Below are positions 44,208 to 52,821 of a stretch of 64,000 bases of DNA, piece by piece. Origin of the DNA: Pedobacter montanisoli (GTDB taxonomy: Bacteria > Bacteroidota > Bacteroidia > Sphingobacteriales > Sphingobacteriaceae); assembly GCF_022809115.1 (NCBI RefSeq), contig NZ_JALGBH010000002.1, positions 1,485,183-1,549,182 of the forward strand, given 5' to 3'. Numbering within the stretch: the first letter of the stretch is position 1; every line of letters starts with the position of its first letter. The translations under genes were made by a program, and so were the position numbers. The notes under the pieces were generated by a model. That model saw only the letters and a program-made list of their open reading frames with translations. It was not told the origin of the DNA and searched no databases.

Positions 44208-45596
44208 TTATTTTACTTGAATAGCGTTTTGTAAATTTCCTGTTGATGAAAGCGTTTCTATAGCCATTTTACGCTGTTCAACAATATTCGTTATTTTATT
44301 TAATGATACCTGATAAATATCTGTTTCGGCGGTTAAGCGTTCAGTTACGTTGATCAATCCGGCACTATATTGCTTTTGAGCCATGTTCAGGTTATTTTTT
44401 GCAATTTTCTCACGTTGATCGGCAACCTCAATCTGTTTTAACAATGTTTCATATTGCACATTATTATTTTGTAACTGCAACTGCATTTTCTCTTTCGAAT
44501 CGCTGATCTGATTTTCAATCTGCCTGATATTGATCTTCGCTTCATCTATCTTATGCTTACGTTCAAAACCACTAAAAATATCCCATTTTAAAGCTACACC
44601 TACTACAAAACTTGGACTCAAAGTAGCTGAATTAAGCTTCATTTTATAATTATTTCCAGTTATGGGACCCGAAAAACTGCTTTTTGCATCAAATACAGAC
44701 GCATAACTGTAATTTCCAAAAGCACCTAAATTTGGCAATAAAGAACCTTTTTCTTTTTTCAATGCGTACTCATAAGCATTTTTAAATTGAGCTAAAGCTT
44801 TCAATTCAGAACGGTTTTCTGTATTTAAACCATCTGTAAGCACAATGGGTTCCAGATCATAAACCACACTATCAATCTGGGCTTCATTATAATGTGTTAC
44901 CATGCTAATTTTCTGGTAAAGCACTTTATGCTTACCTTCTATCTCAAAGCGTTTAGAACTCAGTTCCAGCATAGCAAGTTTGATCTTATCTCTGTCGTAA
45001 GGAATAGCCAAACCATTTGCAATGGCTTTTTCAACCCGCTCGGTTTCTTTTTTTAAACGCACTTCGCTCTCATCAATCAGTTTTTTAGCCTCATTCAATA
45101 ATCTGATTTGGTCAAAAGAGTTGATCACATCTTTAATAATAGCATCTTTCTTAGGCTCGGCCATTAAATCGGTTCCCTTTTTCTTAGCGTCCAGTGCTTT
45201 GGCTCCATTTAAAATTTGTCCGCCGCTAAAAAGTATGGCTTTAGCTGTAACGCCTCCCAATAGCAGGTTTCCATTATTTTCAAACTTTTGATCGCCCGAA
45301 AACAGATTTATACCCGTAAGCGGTAAAGTAAGCGTAGGTATATCCAAACTTAAAGTATTGTTAAAATAGCCATACATGGCATTGGCACTTACTGTTGGAA
45401 TATATTTACTTAAAACACTTTTTCTTTCCAGTTCCATCTTATCTGTTTCGAGATAATGATTGGTTAAATCTGTACTTTGGCTAATGGCAGCATCAATAGC
45501 CTGCTTTAATGATTTTGAGATTCTGACCTGCTGCGCATGCAATACGGGCAAACCCGAAAAGCACAAGATCAGAATTGTGGTAAATAGTTTTTTCAT
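44208..45596 (-). CDS. TolC-family outer-membrane channel
   Basis: Outer-membrane tunnel of the efflux assembly. The signal peptide (TTILILCFSGLPVLHAQ) is followed by two OEP repeats (about 30-240 and 260-455) made of long helices and strands. There are repeated Asn/Gln-rich coiled parts such as AKNNLNMAQKQYSAGLINVTE, a TolC hallmark. 462 aa. Its ATG overlaps the MarR stop in an ATGA arrangement at 45593-45596, so translation is coupled to the regulator. Confidence 0.92.
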   Translation of the reverse strand: MKKLFTTILILCFSGLPVLHAQQVRISKSLKQAIDAAISQSTDLTNHYLETDKMELERKSVLSKYIPTVSANAMYGYFNNTLSLDIPTLTLPLTGINLFSGDQKFENNGNLLLGGVTAKAILFSGGQILNGAKALDAKKKGTDLMAEPKKDAIIKDVINSFDQIRLLNEAKKLIDESEVRLKKETERVEKAIANGLAIPYDRDKIKLAMLELSSKRFEIEGKHKVLYQKISMVTHYNEAQIDSVVYDLEPIVLTDGLNTENRSELKALAQFKNAYEYALKKEKGSLLPNLGAFGNYSYASVFDAKSSFSGPITGNNYKMKLNSATLSPSFVVGVALKWDIFSGFERKHKIDEAKINIRQIENQISDSKEKMQLQLQNNNVQYETLLKQIEVADQREKIAKNNLNMAQKQYSAGLINVTERLTAETDIYQVSLNKITNIVEQRKMAIETLSSTGNLQNAIQVK

Positions 45597-46045
45597 GATT
45601 TGGCAGTGTCTATATTTTTATAAATTTTTTCAAATACATTCTTAACCGTTTGCATTTCCTCTGCAGTTAAACCTACAGAAATATCATTCAGTGCTTCATT
45701 GGCTACTTTCATGATATTTTTCTCTGCCTTTTTACCTTTTTCGGTTAAAAAAATCAGGTTTAGTCTTCTATCATGAGCATCTGGTTTCCTTACAATATAA
45801 CCATCTCGCTCCAAATTATCCAGCAATCTGGTTGTACTGGGCTTATCTCGGCCGGTTTCATCTGCGATAACTTGCTGCGATACACCATCGTGTTTCCACA
45901 GTTGAACCAAGATAGTCCATTGCTCACGGGTAAGTGAAACCGCATTATTTTTAAACTTTTGCGCCAGGTATCTGTTTACATACATAAACAACCGCCCGGT
46001 TAGCAAATTGTATTTATCTTCTAAAGAAATTAAGTTAGTATTCAT
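45593..46045 (-). CDS. MarR-family transcriptional regulator
   Basis: Winged-helix repressor, likely autoregulating this efflux operon. The core is SLTREQWTILVQLWKHDGVS with DETGRDKPSTTRLLDNLE as the recognition helix and the wing in KPDAHDRRLNLIFLTEKGK. The ATG at 46045 (MNTNLISLEDKYN) gives 150 aa. An upstream ATG at 46069 would lie in the promoter -7 and was rejected. It heads an operon with TolC, HlyD and the permease. Two matching 18-bp dyads at 46051-46068 and 46085-46102 lie in its promoter. Confidence 0.9.
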   Translation of the reverse strand: MNTNLISLEDKYNLLTGRLFMYVNRYLAQKFKNNAVSLTREQWTILVQLWKHDGVSQQVIADETGRDKPSTTRLLDNLERDGYIVRKPDAHDRRLNLIFLTEKGKKAEKNIMKVANEALNDISVGLTAEEMQTVKNVFEKIYKNIDTAKS

Positions 46046-46050
46046 AACAA

Positions 46051-46102
46051 TAGTTGCATAAACAACCACAAAGGTAAATCAATTTAGTTAGTTAAACAAC
46101 TA
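46051..46102 (-). promoter_or_regulatory. Promoter with two MarR-type operators
   Basis: Read on the minus strand, TACCTTTG (46069-46076) is a consensus -7 and a TTG about 20 bases upstream serves as -33. TAGTTGTTTAACTAACTA (46085-46102) overlaps the -33, and TGGTTGTTTATGCAACTA (46051-46068) lies just downstream of the start. They share TnGTTGTTT at one end and AACTA at the other, and are centred 34 bases apart. Confidence 0.6.
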
Positions 46103-46220
46103 TTTTTTATAATTGTTTTATTCTTTTGGTAAAAACTCTCTCTAAATACTTATCTGTACGTTTTTAACAATTAAGCACTTAGAATAAAAGCACAGTATCA
46201 AACCCTAAACTTTCAAAGTT

Positions 46221-46253
46221 TTTGTCTTTATTTTTTGATTTTCATTATATTTG
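46221..46253 (+). promoter_or_regulatory. Candidate pyrR promoter
   Basis: TTTG at 46221-46224 and TATATTTG at 46246-46253, spacing 21. The pyrR ATG at 46269 is only 16 bases after the box, so the leader is very short and has no room for a PyrR attenuator. Confidence 0.55.
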
Positions 46254-46268
46254 CCAAATCTTAGTCCA

Positions 46269-46829
46269 ATGCAAAAGCGAACACTTTTAAGCGGTCAGAA
46301 ACTTCAAATCACAATTAAAAGACTTTGTCATCAGTTAATTGAGAATCACAACAATTTTAGCAATTCAGTTTTAATAGGGATACAGCCCCGTGGCGCTTTC
46401 TTCGCAGATCGTGTCTATCAGGAATTGTCTGCTATCCTTAAAAACGACCACATTCAAAAGGGTAATCTGGATATTACTTTTTTTAGGGACGATTTCAGAA
46501 GGAAAGATGGTTTGGTTACTGCATCTAGCAATACAATCGATTTTATTATTGAAGGCAAGCAGGTGATTTTAATTGACGATGTGCTTTGGACTGGTAGAAC
46601 CATACGTGCAGCAATGGATGCTCTATTGGCGTACGGCAGACCTGAACGTGTTGAACTGATGGTGTTAATAGACCGCAGATTTTCAAGGCATTTGCCTATC
46701 GAACCCAATTATGTAGGCTTAAAAGTAGATAGCGTTGATTCGCAAAAAGTAAAAGTAAGCTGGGAAGAAAACGACGGAGAAGATAAAGTAATCTTATTAT
46801 CAGAACCGTCCCCGTCCAAAAAAACCTAA
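46269..46829 (+). CDS. pyrR: PyrR, pyr operon regulator / uracil phosphoribosyltransferase
   Basis: Binds UMP and pyr mRNA to attenuate transcription, and in many bacteria has uracil phosphoribosyltransferase activity. The PRPP loop VILIDDVLWTGRTIRA (about 99-114) is intact. IGIQPRGAFFADRVY and FFRDDFRRKDG are typical PyrR blocks. The ATG at 46269 (MQKRTLLSGQKL) gives 186 aa; an in-frame TTG at 46251 is part of the -7 box. pyrB follows after 81 bases, so the two form an operon. Confidence 0.93.
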   Translation: MQKRTLLSGQKLQITIKRLCHQLIENHNNFSNSVLIGIQPRGAFFADRVYQELSAILKNDHIQKGNLDITFFRDDFRRKDGLVTASSNTIDFIIEGKQVILIDDVLWTGRTIRAAMDALLAYGRPERVELMVLIDRRFSRHLPIEPNYVGLKVDSVDSQKVKVSWEENDGEDKVILLSEPSPSKKT

Positions 46830-46855
46830 TTAAAACAAACATTATTTGGACGGGG
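46810..46855 (+). promoter_or_regulatory. Inverted repeat straddling the pyrR stop
   Basis: CCCCGTCCAAA (46810-46820) and TTTGGACGGGG (46845-46855) form a perfect 11-bp stem whose 24-nt loop contains the pyrR stop. No T-run follows, so it is not a plain terminator. It lies in the pyrR-pyrB mRNA, where a PyrR-responsive structure would be. Confidence 0.5.
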
Positions 46856-46910
46856 TAAGCTCTATTTGACAGCTGAAAACAAGATAAAAAACAGATAAAA
46901 AACAATAAAA

Positions 46911-47846
46911 ATGGGAGCAGAAAAATTATCAAGCAGACATCTTTTGGGCATTAAGGATATTAACCGAAATGATATTGAATTGATTTTAGAAACTGCTGCC
47001 AATTTTAAAGAGGTCATTAACAGACCAATCAAGAAAGTTCCCTCGTTAAGGGATATTACCATTGCCAATATCTTTTTTGAAAACTCAACCCGTACAAAGT
47101 TATCTTTTGAACTGGCAGAAAAACGCTTATCAGCCGATGTGATCAATTTTGCGGCCTCATCTTCATCGGTAAGCAAAGGCGAAACCCTGATAGATACGGT
47201 AAATAATATTTTGGCTATGAAGGTGGATATGGTGGTGATGCGACATCCCTATGCCGGAGCCGGACAGTTTTTAAGTAAGCATATAAACGCACAGATTGTA
47301 AATGCTGGCGATGGTGCTCATGAACACCCTACACAGGCACTTTTAGATGCATTCTCCATACAACAGAAATTAGGCGATGTGGCCGGTAAGAAAGTAGTGA
47401 TTGTAGGGGATATTCTTCACTCACGTGTAGCACTTTCAAATATTCTTTGTTTACGTAAGTTAGGGGCCGAAGTAATGGTTTGCGGTCCAACTACCCTTAT
47501 CCCCAAACATATTGCTTCATTAGGCGTAAAAGTAGAACATGATTTGATCAAAGCGCTAAACTGGTGCGATGTAGCTAACATGTTGCGCATTCAGTTAGAG
47601 CGTATGGATATTAAATATTTTCCTACAAGCAGAGAATATTCGATGATGTACGGTCTGAATAAGCAAATCTTGGATAATCTGGATAAAGAAATTATCGTAA
47701 TGCATCCGGGCCCGATCAACAGAGGTGTAGAGATTACCAGCGATGTGGCTGATAGCAAACAGTCTATTATATTGGAGCAGGTAGAAAATGGAGTAGCCGT
47801 ACGTATGGCCGTACTTTATTTACTGGCAAGCCAAAATGATATGTGA
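46911..47846 (+). CDS. pyrB: Aspartate carbamoyltransferase catalytic subunit
   Basis: Second step of pyrimidine synthesis: carbamoyl phosphate plus aspartate to carbamoyl aspartate. It carries the carbamoyl-phosphate site FFENSTRTKLSFE (Ser59, Thr60, Arg61, Thr62), the HPTQALLDAF block and the aspartate-binding region near VMHPGPINRGVE. 311 aa. No pyrI regulatory subunit is adjacent, so the enzyme may be of the unregulated type. pyrR is upstream. Confidence 0.97.
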   Translation: MGAEKLSSRHLLGIKDINRNDIELILETAANFKEVINRPIKKVPSLRDITIANIFFENSTRTKLSFELAEKRLSADVINFAASSSSVSKGETLIDTVNNILAMKVDMVVMRHPYAGAGQFLSKHINAQIVNAGDGAHEHPTQALLDAFSIQQKLGDVAGKKVVIVGDILHSRVALSNILCLRKLGAEVMVCGPTTLIPKHIASLGVKVEHDLIKALNWCDVANMLRIQLERMDIKYFPTSREYSMMYGLNKQILDNLDKEIIVMHPGPINRGVEITSDVADSKQSIILEQVENGVAVRMAVLYLLASQNDM

Positions 47847-48042
47847 TCTTTTTGCCATTGGCTTGAGCGGATAAATCATCATAACTACGCTGGTTATTTT
47901 TCCACAAATTATGGATTTGAGATTTTCTCAAATACCAATCCTCAAAACGTTTCGTTATTTGTGTTATTAACAGATGTTAATTTCTATTGTTGATATCTAA
48001 TAACATAAGTTATATTTTAGTAGCAACCATATTTAACACCAA

Positions 48043-51000
48043 ATGCAAAAAAAGTACCTATTAGTTCCCGTTTTTATTGCTTCAGGACTAGGTTTGACTT
48101 ATGCTCAAACCAGTGAGATTACCCGGTTAAACAAAAACTACCTTACAGGTTTGGAGTTGTTGCAAAATGAAAAATATGTAGCAGCTGCGCAGCAATTTAA
48201 ATTGGTTGAACAGGCAAGAGATAAAGCCAGCACCCAGACACAGAGTAATGCAGAGCTATCTATCTTAAAGGAAAACTCAAAATTCTACAATGCCATTTGT
48301 GCTATTGAACTTGGAAACGATGATGCTGAAGCACTGATACAGGAGTTTATACGTGAATACCCCTTAAATCCAAATACTAAATTAGCTTATTTCCATATCG
48401 GTAAATCTTATTTCAATAAGAACGATTACAAAAGCGCTTTATCATGGTTTGAAAAAGCTGATCCCAGTTCTCTTTCGCAAAAACAAAGATTAGAATACCA
48501 ATTTAAACAGGCTTACGCTTATTTTGAATTGCAGGATTTTGAAAAAGCAGAACCTTTATTTGAAGAAGTAAAAAAACAGGAATCACCTTTTCAGGAAAGT
48601 GCCACTTATTACTTTGCTTATATCAATTACCTGAATAAAGAATATAAAACAGCCCTTGCTAACTTTGAAAAGTTAAAGGGCTCTCCTACTTATGAAGCCA
48701 GCTATCCTTATTACATCACTTCTATGTATTATTTAGATGAACGTTATGATGATGTAATCGATTATGCTATTCCCGTAATGCAAAAAACCAAACAAAAATA
48801 TGAGCCCGAAATGCTGAGTTTGGTTGCGGCTTCTTACTTTGCCAAATCAGAATTTAAAAATTCAGAAAAATACTTTGCCCAATTCTTTGAAAAAGACAAG
48901 AATGAGCAAAAACAGAACCTATTCATTTACCAATATGGCTATGCTTTAGTTCAGAACGGAAAATATAAAGATGCGGTAAATGTGCTCGAAAAATTAAATG
49001 GCGAAGATATTTACCTTCAAAGCGGAATGTACACACTTGCCAATGCTGCCTTAAAATTAAACGACAAGCAAAAAGCAAGAAGCGCATTTTACAGAGCGTC
49101 ACGTTTAGATTTCGATAAGAATTTACAGGAAGATGCCTGGTTAAACTATGCCAAATTAAGTTATGAATTAGAATTTAATCAACAAGCTTTAGAGTACACG
49201 CAAAATTTCTTAAAGCAATTCCCTAATTCTCAAAAAACAAACGAAGCTAAAACACTTTTAGGCGAAATCTTACTAACTTCTAAGAACTACCAGGCAGCCA
49301 TTGATATTTTAGAGCCTATACAAAATAAAACAAAGCAGGCCAAAGAAGCTTACCAGAAAGTAACCTATTTCAGAGGTTTGGAGTTTTATAACGAAAGAGC
49401 TTTCCCTAATGCCCTTTCCATGTTTTTACGTTCAAATAATTTTGCTGAAGACAAAGAGATACATGCTTTAAGTACTTATTGGATGGGCGAAAGCATGTAT
49501 GAACTCCGCAAATATGGCGAAGCAGTAAAAGCCTTTGAAACTTTCCTAGGCATGGAAGAAGCACCTAAAACAGAGGTTTATAATTTTGCTAACTATGCTT
49601 TGGGCTATGCCGCTTTTGAAGACGAAAAATATGCCAAAGCAGCAACCTACTTTGAACGTTTCTTAAATGGCAAAGATAAAGACAGTAAAACCGTTACCGA
49701 TGCCATTACCCGTTTGGCCGATTCTTATTTCGTAAACAAAAACTATGGTGATGCGCTAAACTACTATAACAAGATCATTAACGGTAAGCTTACAGGCGAT
49801 GATTATGCTTTATTTCAACGAGGCATGATACAAGGCTTACAAAAACAGGACGATGCAAAAATTGCCACCATGCAAAACCTGCTGTCTAAATTTCCTACAT
49901 CCAATTATGCCGATGATGCTGGGTTTGAAATGGCCTATACTTATTTCAACAAAGGCGAGTTTGAAAAATCTAAAACAGATTTAGTTGCTCTGGTAAGTAA
50001 ATATCCACGTAGTAGCTATGTACCAAAAGCTTTGGTTACCATTGGCTTGGTGCAGTACAATCAGGATCAGGATGATATGGCTTTAGAATCTTTCAAGAAA
50101 GTTATTAGAGATTACCCAAGTTTACCTGAAGCCAAACAGGCATTAGAGGCCATCAAGAATATTTATGTAGATCGTGGAGATGCCAATGGATTTATAGCTT
50201 ATGCTGCTACTACACCTCTGGGTAATTATTCTCTAAGCGAGCAAGATAATATCTTATTCCAGGCTGCTAATAATATTTACCTAAAAGGTGATGCAAAAGG
50301 TGCTTATGAAGCCATTAACGCTTATTTAGAAAAATTTCCTAAAGCCATCCATTTGAAACAGGCTAAATTTATTCGTGCTGAATCTCTGGTAAAATTAGGC
50401 CGTTCTACTGAAGCTATTGCAGATTACGATTTCATTTTAAACGATTGGACCAGCGATTATACTGAGCGTTCATTAATGAGTGTTTCCAAAGTTTTAATGG
50501 ACGAGAAAAAATACAACGAGGCCATTGTTTACTTAAAACGTCTTGAAACCACTGCCGACTATAAGGCAAACTATACTTATGCCATCAACAACTTAATTAA
50601 AGCCTATACTGCTTTGAGTATGCCTGATGATATGTTGAATTATGCCGATCTGATCAAAAACTCTGATAAATCATCTGAGGAGGAGAAAAATTCGGCAGAT
50701 CTTTACGCTGGCAAAGCACTATTATTAAAAGCAGATACTACTGCGGCCATCAAATCATTTAACAATGTAGTTGCCCACACAAAAACACTAGCTGCTGCCG
50801 AAGCAAAATATAACATTGCTGCTTTGCAATACACCAAAGGCGACTATAAAACATCACAGAAAACATGCTTTGACCTAATCAACAATATGCCTTCTTATGA
50901 TTACTGGGTAGCAAAAGCCTTTATATTATTGGCAGATAATTATTTAGCATTAGGCGATAAATTGCAGGCAAAAAGTACATTGATGAGTATCATCGATGGC

Positions 51001-51060
51001 TATGAAGGCAAAGATGACATTGTACCTACGGCAAAAGAAAAACTGGCTAAAATCAAATAA
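48043..51060 (+). CDS. Large exported TPR protein (1005 aa)
   Basis: Periplasmic or outer-membrane-associated scaffold. After a signal peptide (cleaved near GLTYAQ, about residue 22) come many TPR units through to the end, for example KLAYFHIGKSYFNKNDYKSA, FANYALGYAAFEDEKYAKAA and PKALVTIGLVQYNQDQDDMA. No enzyme motif is seen. It is the first gene of a compact operon with an outer-membrane barrel, a HU-CCDC81/SPOR protein and an ExbB-ExbD-TonB set. It may recruit or shape the barrel or peptidoglycan partners, but its function is not established. Confidence 0.85.
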   Translation: MQKKYLLVPVFIASGLGLTYAQTSEITRLNKNYLTGLELLQNEKYVAAAQQFKLVEQARDKASTQTQSNAELSILKENSKFYNAICAIELGNDDAEALIQEFIREYPLNPNTKLAYFHIGKSYFNKNDYKSALSWFEKADPSSLSQKQRLEYQFKQAYAYFELQDFEKAEPLFEEVKKQESPFQESATYYFAYINYLNKEYKTALANFEKLKGSPTYEASYPYYITSMYYLDERYDDVIDYAIPVMQKTKQKYEPEMLSLVAASYFAKSEFKNSEKYFAQFFEKDKNEQKQNLFIYQYGYALVQNGKYKDAVNVLEKLNGEDIYLQSGMYTLANAALKLNDKQKARSAFYRASRLDFDKNLQEDAWLNYAKLSYELEFNQQALEYTQNFLKQFPNSQKTNEAKTLLGEILLTSKNYQAAIDILEPIQNKTKQAKEAYQKVTYFRGLEFYNERAFPNALSMFLRSNNFAEDKEIHALSTYWMGESMYELRKYGEAVKAFETFLGMEEAPKTEVYNFANYALGYAAFEDEKYAKAATYFERFLNGKDKDSKTVTDAITRLADSYFVNKNYGDALNYYNKIINGKLTGDDYALFQRGMIQGLQKQDDAKIATMQNLLSKFPTSNYADDAGFEMAYTYFNKGEFEKSKTDLVALVSKYPRSSYVPKALVTIGLVQYNQDQDDMALESFKKVIRDYPSLPEAKQALEAIKNIYVDRGDANGFIAYAATTPLGNYSLSEQDNILFQAANNIYLKGDAKGAYEAINAYLEKFPKAIHLKQAKFIRAESLVKLGRSTEAIADYDFILNDWTSDYTERSLMSVSKVLMDEKKYNEAIVYLKRLETTADYKANYTYAINNLIKAYTALSMPDDMLNYADLIKNSDKSSEEEKNSADLYAGKALLLKADTTAAIKSFNNVVAHTKTLAAAEAKYNIAALQYTKGDYKTSQKTCFDLINNMPSYDYWVAKAFILLADNYLALGDKLQAKSTLMSIIDGYEGKDDIVPTAKEKLAKIK

Positions 51061-51075
51061 TCAACACACAGAGAA

Positions 51076-52788
51076 ATGACTTTAAATAAGAATATATACC
51101 TGGCGCTGTCTTTTGTTTTATGTGCAACGTATTATGCCAAAGCACAGGATGTTAAACCGCCTGAAAAGACAGAGAAAAACATTAGTGAGGAAATTGAAAT
51201 TATCAGGCCCTATAAACCGATTTTAGCCGAAGCGGTAAAATTGCGTCGCAGTCCTGATTTAGAAAATGTAAGAACCTATAAAGCAAAATACAACTATCTT
51301 TTATTAGATAAGAAGCTTGAGCTGAATACCGACATTAAGAAATTACAAGCTCAACAACTTGCAGATGCCAAAATAGAAGAACCTACCAACAATTATGTAA
51401 AAGGCGGTGTAGGTAGCTTAACAACTTTTCTGGGCGAGGCTTATATAGCCATGGGCAAAGATCCTGCGTTACAGGCCGGAGCATTTTTTAGACATTTTAG
51501 CCAGCAGGGCAGCTTAAATAAACAAAATGAGAGCAACCAGCAACTTAGCGCTTTTGGGCGCAGCATTGGCGAAAAGACTACTTTAAGTGGCCGTGCCAAT
51601 TACCAAAGACACGGTGTATATTTCTATGGCATAGATGATAATAAGCCCACATTAAATCCTGACCCTCAAAAACAGGCTTTTAATTTCCTTGAACTGGAAG
51701 GTGAAGCAATAAATAAATATACACCCGATGAAAATGCCTTGAGCTATGCAGCTAAAGTAAATGCTTATTTCTGGAATGATAAATTCAGTGCCAAAGAAAA
51801 ACAATTAACCCTAACTGGTTACTTGAACAAACGTATTAAAGGTTTTAATTTAGGTTTGGCTGCTGGAGCAGAATTTGGCAGCTCAAAAGATGTAAAAACA
51901 GATATTTCTAATAATCTGTTACGTATAAACCCATATATTAAATTACAGGCCGGAGGCGTTAAGATTGTTGCCGGAGCTAATATTGTTCAGGAATTCGGTT
52001 TCTCTTCGAGCTTGAGATTTTTCCCTGCCGTTACCGCCGATTTCACTTTAATTCCTGATTTCTTACAGGTTTTTGGAGAACTTAAAGGCGATGTTAACCG
52101 AAACACGTTGAAAAACCTTACAGATGAAAATCCTTTCCTCAACAGCAATATCCTGTTAAAAAATAGCGTAGAAAAAATAAGCTTTAGCGCAGGTATCAAA
52201 GGCACAGGTGGCCCTGGATTTGGCTATAAAGCCCGTTTCTACAGTAAAGAGATCGATAACCTGCCTATGTTTGTAAACAACTTTACCGATTTTAATAAAT
52301 TTGATGTCATCTATGATTTTGATAAAATTAAATTACTGGGATTAGAAGGTGAGTTATCTGTACAGGTAAGTGACAATCTGAAATGGACAGGCAAACTGAA
52401 CATAGAAGATTACAAAGCCGGTAAAGAGCATAATGTATTTTACAAACCACAATTGAGGTTAAGTTCTAATCTTTTATTTGTATTTGACAAAAAGTTAAGC
52501 TTTGATGCAGGTGTTTATCTACAAGATGATAGCAAAGCCAAAGTATTTACAGCCAACCCGTTAAATCCTGATGGTTCTTATCCTGCCCTACCAGACGATA
52601 CCAAAGAACAAATGGTAAACATTAAAGGATTTGTAGACCTGGGTGTAGGTGCAACCTATAAGTTTAACAGCAAATTTTCGGCCTTTGCCAAAGCAAATAA
52701 TATTTTAAACAGCAATTACAGTAAATATTTATACTATCGTGTAAATGGTTTTAATATCTTTGGAGGTTTAACCTATTCTTTTAACTAG
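51076..52788 (+). CDS. Outer-membrane beta-barrel protein (TonB-receptor-like)
   Basis: Exported barrel. The signal peptide ends at YAKAQ (about 24). The next 100 residues are charged, with EEIEIIRPYKPILAEAVK. About 430 residues of alternating strands follow (AGAEFGSSKDVKTDISNNLL, LGVGATYKFNSKFSAFAKAN) and end in GGLTYSFN, a terminal aromatic strand. Unlike classical TonB receptors no plug domain is recognisable. 570 aa. It is 15 bases after the giant TPR gene and ahead of the SPOR/ExbBD genes, so it probably works with them. Confidence 0.8.
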   Translation: MTLNKNIYLALSFVLCATYYAKAQDVKPPEKTEKNISEEIEIIRPYKPILAEAVKLRRSPDLENVRTYKAKYNYLLLDKKLELNTDIKKLQAQQLADAKIEEPTNNYVKGGVGSLTTFLGEAYIAMGKDPALQAGAFFRHFSQQGSLNKQNESNQQLSAFGRSIGEKTTLSGRANYQRHGVYFYGIDDNKPTLNPDPQKQAFNFLELEGEAINKYTPDENALSYAAKVNAYFWNDKFSAKEKQLTLTGYLNKRIKGFNLGLAAGAEFGSSKDVKTDISNNLLRINPYIKLQAGGVKIVAGANIVQEFGFSSSLRFFPAVTADFTLIPDFLQVFGELKGDVNRNTLKNLTDENPFLNSNILLKNSVEKISFSAGIKGTGGPGFGYKARFYSKEIDNLPMFVNNFTDFNKFDVIYDFDKIKLLGLEGELSVQVSDNLKWTGKLNIEDYKAGKEHNVFYKPQLRLSSNLLFVFDKKLSFDAGVYLQDDSKAKVFTANPLNPDGSYPALPDDTKEQMVNIKGFVDLGVGATYKFNSKFSAFAKANNILNSNYSKYLYYRVNGFNIFGGLTYSFN

Positions 52789-52821
52789 GAAAAAATCTAA
52801 GGCAAAATTAAATTTACCAGA

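Noticed and set aside
46251..46268. TTG start for pyrR
   Set aside because: The TTG is part of the TATATTTG -7 element; ATG at 46269 is the natural start.
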